A DNA stretch of 7,105 nt from an uncultured Ruminococcus sp. Its GTDB lineage: Bacteria > Bacillota > Clostridia > Oscillospirales > Ruminococcaceae. The position numbers were made by a program, and so were the translations under genes. Location: positions 1-7,105 of the forward strand of contig CAMAIG010000076.1 of assembly GCA_945835085.1 (NCBI GenBank), given 5' to 3'. Shown piece by piece: positions 1 through 5,201 of this stretch (position 1 is its first letter; each line of letters starts with the position of its first letter). The notes under the pieces are model-generated. The model did no database searches. It worked only from the letters and a program-made list of their open reading frames with translations, and was not told the DNA's origin.

Positions 1-17
1 TTACCTCTTCTTGGCAC
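1..17 (-). CDS. rpsG: 30S ribosomal protein S7, first codons only (3' part outside window)
   Basis: Only five codons and two bases are visible: GTG CCA AGA AGA GGT AA, read as MPRRG plus a residue starting AA. This matches the usual S7 N-terminus (MPRRG or MPRKG). A perfect Shine-Dalgarno sequence sits 8 nt upstream, and position directly after rpsL is the canonical location. S7 is a primary assembly protein that nucleates the head of the 30S subunit. The identification rests on a very short peptide plus context. The notable detail is the GTG rather than ATG initiator. Confidence 0.85.
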
Positions 18-25
18 AATACTTC

Positions 26-31
26 CCTCCT
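26..31 (-). promoter_or_regulatory. rpsG ribosome binding site (AGGAGG)
   Basis: AGGAGG at 31-26 on the minus strand lies within GAAGGAGGG and is 8 nt from the GTG at 17-15. This near-perfect anti-16S match supports GTG as the true start of the gene running off the window. Confidence 0.85.
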
Positions 32-104
32 TCATAGAAATGATATCATAGGTACTCGTTTCATCCACGACACGTCGTCCAATGCAGAGGCTTCATCTAT
101 ATTA

Positions 105-145
105 AATGAATAACTCCACAATTTAATTCGCTGTGTGGTTTCATT
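105..145 (-). promoter_or_regulatory. Two-part stem in the rpsL-rpsG spacer (possible S7-responsive leader)
   Basis: In the minus-strand RNA, AAUGAA (145-140) pairs with UUCAUU (110-105), and CCACA (138-134) pairs with UGUGG (120-116). An asymmetric internal loop (1 nt against 5 nt) separates the stems, and a 13-nt loop caps them. In E. coli, S7 represses its own synthesis by binding the rpsL-rpsG intercistronic RNA. A similar role here is inference only; the sequence shows just the pairing potential. Confidence 0.35.
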
Positions 146-167
146 GAGTCTACTAAAAATAGTTTTC

Positions 168-199
168 AAGGCTTCGGATCACTTAGCAGCTCCGGCCTT
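168..199 (-). other. Hairpin spanning the rpsL stop codon
   Basis: In the minus-strand RNA, AAGGC and CGGA (199-191, the end of the rpsL coding sequence) pair with UCCG (178-175) and GCCUU (172-168). This gives nine base pairs with a 2-nt AA bulge; the 12-nt loop contains the UGA stop. A run of five U appears only 8 nt after the stem, so it is at best a weak attenuator. It may otherwise define the rpsL-rpsG boundary. Confidence 0.45.
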
Positions 200-604
200 A
201 GGTCTCTTAGCTCCGTACTTGGAACGAGCCTGGTTTCTCTTAGCAACACCCTGAGCGTCGAGTGTACCTCTGATGATGTGATAACGAACACCGGGGAGGT
301 CCTTAACTCTTCCGCCTCTGATAAGAACAACAGAGTGCTCCTGAAGGTTATGTCCGATACCGGGGATATAAGCTGTTACTTCGTTGCCGTTTGTGAGCTT
401 AACTCTGGCGATCTTTCTCATAGCGGAGTTAGGCTTCTTAGGTGTAGCAGTTCTTACAGCTGTGCATACGCCTCTTTTCTGAGGGGAGCTCAGGTCGATA
501 GCAACCTTCTTCTTGGCATTGTAGCCCTTCTGAAGAGCAGGAGCTGTGGACTTCTTCTCGATAACATCTCTTCCCTTGCGAACTAACTGGTTAAAGGTAG
601 GCAT
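179..604 (-). CDS. rpsL: 30S ribosomal protein S12 (complete)
   Basis: S12 of the small ribosomal subunit, placed at the decoding centre, where it helps control translational accuracy. It has 141 residues, starting [12 protein letters not shown] like Bacillus S12 (138 residues) and ending in a basic KRPKAGAAK tail. The motif [11 protein letters not shown] carries K56, and [13 protein letters not shown] carries K101. These correspond to E. coli K43 and K88, sites of streptomycin-resistance mutations; both are the wild-type lysine. D102 matches the aspartate methylthiolated by RimO in E. coli. Residues 25-40 include the extra segment that gives Firmicutes S12 about 13 residues more than E. coli S12 before the first lysine site. 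The ATG at 604 has a strong Shine-Dalgarno sequence and lies under a consensus promoter. Stop is TGA (181-179). The start of rpsG follows 161 nt downstream, the usual str-operon order. Confidence 0.98.
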   Translation of the reverse strand: MPTFNQLVRKGRDVIEKKSTAPALQKGYNAKKKVAIDLSSPQKRGVCTAVRTATPKKPNSAMRKIARVKLTNGNEVTAYIPGIGHNLQEHSVVLIRGGRVKDLPGVRYHIIRGTLDAQGVAKRNQARSKYGAKRPKAGAAK

Positions 605-612
605 TGATACAT

Positions 613-619
613 CTCCTTT
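613..619 (-). promoter_or_regulatory. rpsL ribosome binding site (AAAGGAG)
   Basis: AAAGGAG reads on the minus strand at 619-613, with 8 nt to the ATG at 604-602. This decides the start. The open frame extends 33 codons further upstream, to 703, but that ATG has no ribosome binding site and lies at the -35 box, upstream of transcription start. Confidence 0.9.
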
Positions 620-635
620 CATAATATTATGCAAA

Positions 636-661
636 ATGGTACAGTTATACAGCAATACCAT
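636..661 (-). promoter_or_regulatory. Small hairpin at the 5' end of the rpsL leader
   Basis: AUGGUA (661-656) can pair with UACCAU (641-636) around a 14-nt loop in the minus-strand RNA. It begins only a few nucleotides after the predicted transcription start and ends 16 nt before the Shine-Dalgarno sequence. With six pairs and a large loop it is weak. A role in 5'-end stability is conceivable. Confidence 0.35.
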
Positions 662-674
662 CACACAATTAAAT

Positions 675-703
675 ATTATACACGCATTTTCCCCGATTGT
701 CAA
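675..703 (-). promoter_or_regulatory. Perfect consensus sigma-A promoter for rpsL
   Basis: On the minus strand the -35 box TTGACA (703-698) and the -10 box TATAAT (680-675) match the housekeeping sigma consensus in all 12 positions, with an ideal 17-bp spacer (697-681). The DNA just upstream of the -35 (about 704-740) is AT-rich and could act as an UP element. Transcription should start near 666-669, giving a leader of about 62-65 nt before the rpsL ATG. This predicts strong expression of rpsL and downstream genes independent of rpoBC read-through. Confidence 0.9.
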
Positions 704-752
704 GCATTTTATACAAAATTCACACTAAAATTTTGTTTTCGGCGTTTTGACC

Positions 753-779
753 ATTATAAATATTCAGCCACAAGGTCAA
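753..779 (-). promoter_or_regulatory. Weak candidate upstream promoter for rpsL
   Basis: On the minus strand TTGACC (779-774) and a perfect TATAAT (758-753) are separated by 15 bp, shorter than the preferred 17. It could act as a minor distal promoter, or be a chance match in AT-rich DNA. Confidence 0.3.
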
Positions 780-786
780 TCCATGC

Positions 787-825
787 AAAATAACAATCAG
801 CAAGCCGCTGAAGCCAACTCGTTGG
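787..825 (-). terminator. Candidate intrinsic terminator for the rpoBC unit
   Basis: On the minus strand a short CCAAC/GTTGG inverted repeat (825-814) is followed by TCAGC-GGCTT-GCTGA (811-797), a 5-bp stem with a 5-nt loop. Immediately after comes TTGTTATTTT (796-787), with eight T in ten bases. The U-rich tail is right for an intrinsic terminator, but the stem is short. It lies upstream of both candidate rpsL promoters, where a boundary between the two units would be expected. Confidence 0.4.
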
Positions 826-877
826 TGAAATTATAATAACCCTATTGTTTTGCGCTCGGTAACGTTAGTATTGAGCC

Positions 878-910
878 TATTCTGCAAAATTAAGTTATAT
901 TCAGCAAAAT
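878..910 (-). repeat. 13-nt direct repeat downstream of rpoC
   Basis: ATTTTGCTGAATA (910-898) and ATTTTGCAGAATA (890-878) on the minus strand are direct repeats with one mismatch, 20 nt apart, in AT-rich non-coding DNA. A shorter relative (TATTCAGC on the plus strand) recurs at 761-768. Function is unknown; it could be a remnant of local slippage. Confidence 0.5.
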
Positions 911-933
911 ATTATGACTTTCCTGATATACGG

Positions 934-962
934 AGAGCGGCAAGGAAAGACCTTACCGCTCT
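934..962 (-). terminator. Stable hairpin just after rpoC (possible terminator or 3'-end structure)
   Basis: On the minus-strand RNA, AGAGCGGUAAGG (962-951) pairs with CCUUGCCGCUCU (945-934). This forms a 12-bp stem with one G-U wobble and a 5-nt loop (950-946), beginning 21 nt past the rpoC stop. The wobble would be a C-A mismatch in a plus-strand transcript, so the structure favours minus-strand RNA. The sequence after it (CCGUAUAUC) is not a U-tract, so it is not a textbook intrinsic terminator. It could instead protect the mRNA 3' end after trimming. Confidence 0.5.
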
Positions 963-982
963 TTGTAACTTGATAATTAAAA

Positions 983-3900
983 TCAGTGAACAGCAGTGTG
1001 TTCTGCGCTTTCGTTTTTAACAAGCTGAACGTCGTTGTAAACGTCCATACCTGTACCTGCGGGAATGAGCTGACCGAGAATAACATTCTCCTTAAGACCC
1101 ATAAGGTGATCGCTCTTGCCCTTGATGGCAGCGTCGGTAAGCGCTCTTGTTGTTTCCTGGAAGGAAGCGGCAGAAAGGAAGCTGTCGGAGTTGGAGGAAG
1201 CCTTTGTGATACCCTGGATAATAGGCTTGAAGGTCACGAAGCTGAGATTTTCCTCGCCTGCGTCCATTCTTGCCTGTATCTTCTTGTTCTCCTCGTAGAT
1301 CTCCTTGCGGTCAACCACGGAGCCGGGAAGCATAAAGCTTGAACCGCTGTCCTCAACTCTTACCTTCTTGAGCATCTGACGGACAATGACTTCGATATGC
1401 TTGTCACAGATATCGACACCCTGCAGACGGTAAACCTTCTGTACCTCGGTGATGATGTAATTCTGAACAGCCTGCTGACCGAGAACATCAAGAACATCGC
1501 TGGGGTTGATGGAGCCTTCTGTAAGGGGCTCACCCTTCTGAACAACATCGCCCTCGTGAACTCTGATCTTGTAGCCGTAAGGAACAGGATAGTATTCCTC
1601 AACACCTGTTTCCTCGTCGGTGATAACAACATTTCTTGTTCTCTTGATCTCTTCCATGCGAACCTTGCCGCCGAACCTTGCGATAATAGCAGCGTTCTTG
1701 GGACGTCTGCTTTCGAAAAGCTCCTCAACACGGGGAAGACCCTGTGTGATATCCTCGGCGGAGGCGATACCGCCCGTATGGAAGGTTCTCATTGTAAGCT
1801 GAGTACCGGGCTCGCCGATGGACTGAGCAGCGATTACGCCGACTGCTTCACCCACAGCAACGAGGTTGCCGTTTGCAAGGTTAGCGCCGTAGCACTTAGC
1901 GCATACGCCGTGCTTTGCATGGCAGTTGAGAACGGAACGGATAGTTACCTTCTCGATACCGGCATCAACGATCTTCTTAGCGTCGCTGTCGGTAAGAAGC
2001 TTATTGCGGCTGACAATGAGATCGCCTGTGTTGGGATCTCTGAGGTCATCGAGGAGATAGCGTCCAATAAGTCTTTCGTGGAGCTTTTCGATGATCTCAT
2101 TGCCGTTGCGGATAGTGTAAACCTCGATACCCTCGTCTGTTCCGCAGTCCTCCTCATGGATAATAACGTCCTGAGAAACGTCAACAAGACGTCTTGTGAG
2201 GTAACCGGAGTCGGCGGTACGAAGAGCGGTATCTGCCAGACCCTTACGGGCACCACGGGAAGAAATGAAGTATTCGAGAATGTTAAGACCTTCACGGTAG
2301 TTAGCTCTGATAGGCATCTCGATAGTTGAACCCGAGGTATTGGCGATAAGTCCGCGCATACCTGCAAGCTGACGGATCTGGTTGATAGATCCGCGGGCAC
2401 CGGAGTCAGCCATCATGTTGATGGGGTTATAGGGATCAAGGTCATTTTTAAGAGCCTTTGTTACCTCGTCGGTAGCGCCGTTCCAGATCTGGATAAATCT
2501 CTTGGACTTTTCAGCACCGGAGATAAATCCTCGGCGGTACATTGCGTTGATCTTCTCGACCTGCTTATCGGCAGCAGCGAGTATCTCAGCCTTTTCCTTA
2601 GGAATTTCGGCGTCGCAGACAGCAACTGTGATAGCTGCTCTTGTGGAATATTTGAAGCCAAGGGACTTGATCCTGTCAAGGACCTCGGAGGTGGTAGTAG
2701 TGCCGTGGATCCTTATGCAGCGCTCAATGATATCGGAGAGCTGACCCTTTTTAACAAGGAAGTCGATCTCAAGGTCAAACTGCTTATCGGAATTTGTTCT
2801 GTCAACATAGCCCAGGTTCTGAGGAATGTTTTCGTTGAATATGAGTCTTCCAACTGTGCAGTCGATGATCTTGGAAACCTTTCTGTCGCCGATATCCTTG
2901 GAAATGCGGACCTTGATAGCAGCGTGGAGGCTTACAACGCCCTCCTGATATGCCATCAGAGCCTCGCTGACATCACGGAATACCTTTCCTTCGCCCTTTT
3001 CTCCCTCTTTCTTCATAGTGAGGTAATAGGAGCCGAGTACCATATCCTGTGAAGGAACGGCAACAGGACGTCCGTCGGAGGGCTTCAGAAGGTTATTTGC
3101 GGCAAGCATGAGAAAACGAGCCTCAGTCTGAGCCTCGGCGGAAAGAGGAAGATGAACAGCCATCTGGTCGCCGTCGAAGTCAGCGTTAAATGCGGTACAA
3201 ACCAGAGGGTGAAGCTTGATAGCACGACCCTCAACGAGAACAGGCTCAAATGCCTGGATACCCAGTCTGTGAAGTGTAGGAGCACGGTTCAGAAGAACGG
3301 GATGATCCTTGATAACATTCTCCAGTGCATCCCATACATCATTCTCCGCACGGTCAACCTTCTTGCGGGCAGACTTGATATTAGTGGTCTTGTTTGTATC
3401 GACAAGGCGCTTCATAACGAAGGGCTTGAAAAGCTCAAGAGCCATCTCCTTGGGAAGACCGCACTGATACATTTTAAGCTCAGGTCCAACGACGATAACA
3501 GAACGTCCGGAGTAGTCAACACGCTTACCCAGGAGGTTCTGACGGAAACGTCCCTGCTTACCCTTGAGCATATCGGAAAGAGATTTGAGGGCACGGTTGT
3601 TTGGTCCTGTAACGGGACGACCGTGACGGCCGTTGTCGATAAGTGCGTCAACAGCCTCCTGGAGCATTCTCTTTTCGTTTCTTATGATGATGTCGGGAGC
3701 TTCAAGCTCCAGCATCTTTTTAAGACGGTTATTACGGTTGATAACACGTCTGTAAAGGTCGTTAAGGTCGGAGGTAGCATATCTGCCGCCGTCGAGCATG
3801 ACCATAGGACGAAGATCGGGAGGGATAACTGGAACAACGTCAAGAACCATCCACTCGGGCTTATTTCCCGACTGACGGAAGGACTCAACGATCTCAAGCC

Positions 3901-4870
3901 TTTTAAGGAGCTTGATGCGCTTCTGTCCCGAAGGAAGATCCTTCAGTTCCTCCTGAAGCTCATTGGAAAGCCATTCAAGGCTGTTTATCCACTTAGACTT
4001 GTCAGCGATCTCGTCATAAGCGCCGTCGGCATTTGCAGCCTCGATCTTTTCATCGAAGAGCTTTTCGATGTACTTGGAACCGTAAATGGTCTTTATCTCG
4101 TTTCCGGTCTTTGCTTCCTCTTCAAGCCAGTTGTATCTCTGAACGGCAGTGTTATATTCGTATCTGGTGATTACCTGACCTTCCTCGTAGTTCTCGTTGT
4201 TTCCGTTATCGGTGATAACGAGAGTACGCTTAGCCAGAGTATTTCTGATCTCGTCCTCGGAAAGTCCTGTGACCTCGGAGAACTGAGTGATATACTTCAT
4301 GATATACTGATTATATCTTTCGGGGTCGTATTCCTCAAGCAGCTCCTTGATAGCCTCAGCGCCCATAGCTGCATAGAAATCGTCCTCGTACTTCTCACGC
4401 ATATCGGAATATTCCTTTTCGGTGAGAAGCTGCTTCTTTACCATTTCGGTATTTCCTGCGTCAACAACGATGTACTTTGTGAAGTAAAGCACTTCCTCAA
4501 GACGCTTCTGTGAAACCTCAAGCACCTGTCCGATCCTTGAAGGAGTTCCCTTGAAATACCATATATGAGAGCAGGGAGCCGCAAGAGCGATGTGACCCAT
4601 TCTCTCACGTCTTACCTTAGCTCTTGTGACCTCAACGCCGCAGCGCTCGCAGACCTTGCCCTTGAAGCGGATCTTCTTATACTTTCCGCAGTGGCATTCC
4701 CAGTCCTTTGTAGGGCCAAAGATTTTTTCGCAGTAAAGACCATCTCTTTCGGGCTTCTGCGTTCTGTAGTTGATAGTCTCAGGCTTTTCAACGTTGCCGT
4801 AAGACCAGCTTTTGATTTTCTCGGGCGAAGCGAGACCTATTTTTAATGACTCAAAAACGTTCATTTCCAA
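983..4870 (-). CDS. rpoC: DNA-directed RNA polymerase subunit beta-prime (complete)
   Basis: Largest catalytic subunit of RNA polymerase; 1295 residues from the TTG at 4870. The start is set by Shine-Dalgarno spacing and by the family N-terminus ([19 protein letters not shown]). An ATG two codons in (4864) is the alternative. In order: the N-terminal zinc site C59, C61, C74, C77; the NADFDGDQM catalytic loop with Mg-binding D564, D566 and D568 (3161-3187); the bridge helix starting [10 protein letters not shown] at about residue 873; a second zinc site C909, C983, C990, C993, with the same spacing as E. coli 814/888/895/898; and the trigger-loop motif MRTFHTGG with H1031 (1778-1780). The E. 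coli trigger-loop insertion SI3 is absent. The protein is about 100 residues longer than Bacillus subtilis beta-prime (about 1199). Essentially all the excess is one insertion at residues 179-301. All key catalytic and metal ligands are intact. Stop is TGA at 983-985. Confidence 0.97.
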   Translation of the reverse strand: MEMNVFESLKIGLASPEKIKSWSYGNVEKPETINYRTQKPERDGLYCEKIFGPTKDWECHCGKYKKIRFKGKVCERCGVEVTRAKVRRERMGHIALAAPCSHIWYFKGTPSRIGQVLEVSQKRLEEVLYFTKYIVVDAGNTEMVKKQLLTEKEYSDMREKYEDDFYAAMGAEAIKELLEEYDPERYNQYIMKYITQFSEVTGLSEDEIRNTLAKRTLVITDNGNNENYEEGQVITRYEYNTAVQRYNWLEEEAKTGNEIKTIYGSKYIEKLFDEKIEAANADGAYDEIADKSKWINSLEWLSNELQEELKDLPSGQKRIKLLKRLEIVESFRQSGNKPEWMVLDVVPVIPPDLRPMVMLDGGRYATSDLNDLYRRVINRNNRLKKMLELEAPDIIIRNEKRMLQEAVDALIDNGRHGRPVTGPNNRALKSLSDMLKGKQGRFRQNLLGKRVDYSGRSVIVVGPELKMYQCGLPKEMALELFKPFVMKRLVDTNKTTNIKSARKKVDRAENDVWDALENVIKDHPVLLNRAPTLHRLGIQAFEPVLVEGRAIKLHPLVCTAFNADFDGDQMAVHLPLSAEAQTEARFLMLAANNLLKPSDGRPVAVPSQDMVLGSYYLTMKKEGEKGEGKVFRDVSEALMAYQEGVVSLHAAIKVRISKDIGDRKVSKIIDCTVGRLIFNENIPQNLGYVDRTNSDKQFDLEIDFLVKKGQLSDIIERCIRIHGTTTTSEVLDRIKSLGFKYSTRAAITVAVCDAEIPKEKAEILAAADKQVEKINAMYRRGFISGAEKSKRFIQIWNGATDEVTKALKNDLDPYNPINMMADSGARGSINQIRQLAGMRGLIANTSGSTIEMPIRANYREGLNILEYFISSRGARKGLADTALRTADSGYLTRRLVDVSQDVIIHEEDCGTDEGIEVYTIRNGNEIIEKLHERLIGRYLLDDLRDPNTGDLIVSRNKLLTDSDAKKIVDAGIEKVTIRSVLNCHAKHGVCAKCYGANLANGNLVAVGEAVGVIAAQSIGEPGTQLTMRTFHTGGIASAEDITQGLPRVEELFESRRPKNAAIIARFGGKVRMEEIKRTRNVVITDEETGVEEYYPVPYGYKIRVHEGDVVQKGEPLTEGSINPSDVLDVLGQQAVQNYIITEVQKVYRLQGVDICDKHIEVIVRQMLKKVRVEDSGSSFMLPGSVVDRKEIYEENKKIQARMDAGEENLSFVTFKPIIQGITKASSNSDSFLSAASFQETTRALTDAAIKGKSDHLMGLKENVILGQLIPAGTGMDVYNDVQLVKNESAEHTAVH
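3968..4336 (-). other. Lineage-specific insertion in the beta-prime clamp region
   Basis: Residues 179-301 of RpoC have no counterpart in B. subtilis or E. coli beta-prime. In those proteins the conserved MGAEAI..LL segment is followed by about 29 residues before the RLE..EAF block; here about 145 residues intervene, a net gain of about 116. The insert is hydrophilic, rich in Glu, Tyr, Asn and Lys, and in frame. It lies in the same general part of the clamp as the large non-conserved domain of Thermus beta-prime. The family comparison is from memory; the gap size follows from counting. Confidence 0.8.
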
Positions 4871-4879
4871 AAGCTTACA

Positions 4880-4885
4880 CTCCTT
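4880..4885 (-). promoter_or_regulatory. rpoC ribosome binding site (AAGGAG) favouring a TTG start
   Basis: AAGGAG reads on the minus strand at 4885-4880. It is 9 nt from the in-frame TTG at 4870-4868 but 15 nt from the ATG at 4864-4862. Normal spacing therefore favours the TTG as initiator. The ATG has only a GGAA directly next to it. Confidence 0.65.
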
Positions 4886-4899
4886 AATCAGTAGAGTTT

Positions 4900-4924
4900 C
4901 CGAGCCGCATTTTCCTGCGGTCGG
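4900..4924 (-). other. Hairpin in rpoB-rpoC spacer, stem 2
   Basis: CCGACCGCA (4924-4916) pairs with UGCGG and UCGG (4909-4905 and 4903-4900). This gives 9 base pairs with a single bulged C at 4904 and a 6-nt loop (4915-4910). It lies 14 nt upstream of the rpoC Shine-Dalgarno sequence. What follows it is not U-rich, so termination is unlikely. It may shape the leader that presents the rpoC start. Confidence 0.55.
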
Positions 4925-4934
4925 TATGGGTAAG

Positions 4935-4965
4935 CTTCTCTGCCGCATTTACACGGCAGAAGAAG
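4935..4965 (-). other. Hairpin in rpoB-rpoC spacer, stem 1
   Basis: In the minus-strand RNA, CUUCUUCUGCCG (4965-4954) pairs with CGGCAGAGAAG (4945-4935). This makes 11 base pairs with one bulged U and an 8-nt loop (4953-4946). It starts 11 nt after the rpoB stop. No U-tract follows, so it is more likely a processing or stability element, or part of the rpoC leader, than a terminator. Confidence 0.6.
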
Positions 4966-4976
4966 CGGTTCGGTGC

Positions 4977-5201
4977 TTATATAAGATCGTCATCGTCCGA
5001 ATCAAGCATTAAATCGGATTCGTCCTCATCATCTGTGCTGTCAAAATCGTCGTCGTCATCATCAACAAGGGAGAAGCCCTCATCGAGATCGCCGTCTGTG
5101 AGATCGCTTTCATCGTAGTTTCCTACTGTGCTTCCGATCTCGTCGAAATCATCAGCATCGGAAACAGGCTGAGGAATAACATCATCGTCCTCCTCAAAGG
5201 T
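4977..5201 (-). other. Acidic low-complexity C-terminal tail of RpoB
   Basis: The last 74 codons of rpoB encode a tail with 28 Asp and 7 Glu and no Lys, Arg or His. It includes a run of six Asp and ends in DSDDDDLI. The DNA is correspondingly rich in GAY triplets. Beta in Bacillus also ends in an acidic stretch, but less extreme. The tail is probably disordered and exposed near the base of the clamp. Its function is unknown. Confidence 0.85.

Larger units (their letters stand above)
605..982 (-). other. 378-nt non-coding gap between rpoC and rpsL
   Basis: This AT-rich stretch has no credible gene on either strand. The longest minus-strand candidates I can read are peptides of roughly ten codons without ribosome binding sites. 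It contains the rpoC-proximal hairpin, a direct repeat, a candidate terminator, a weak promoter candidate, the consensus rpsL promoter and the rpsL leader. Bacillus subtilis has an L7Ae-family gene (ybxF/rplGB) at this position; it is missing here. Confidence 0.8.

Noticed and set aside
96..145. Tiny minus-strand peptide starting MKPHSELN in the rpsL-rpsG spacer (15 codons)
   Set aside because: No ribosome binding site, very short, and it lies within a region better explained as structured RNA.
605..703. N-terminal extension of S12 by 33 residues to an ATG at 703
   Set aside because: The extension covers the promoter and leader, its ATG has no Shine-Dalgarno sequence and overlaps the -35 box, and S12 homologues begin MPT at the ATG at 604.
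830..835. TATAAT on the minus strand as another rpsL promoter
   Set aside because: No recognisable -35 box at 16-18 bp upstream; AT-rich DNA makes isolated -10 matches common.
1397..2329. Plus-strand open frame of 310 codons opposite rpoC
   Set aside because: Antisense to the conserved bridge-helix, zinc and trigger-loop region of RpoC; a codon-bias shadow with no recognisable domain.
3152..4513. Plus-strand open frame of 453 codons opposite rpoC
   Set aside because: It lies wholly antisense to strongly conserved beta-prime coding sequence, resembles no family I know, and is explained by biased codon use leaving few stops on the opposite strand.
4871..4948. Longer RpoC starting at an ATG at 4948
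   Set aside because: The extra residues are unlike any beta-prime N-terminus and fall in the structured spacer upstream of the Shine-Dalgarno sequence.
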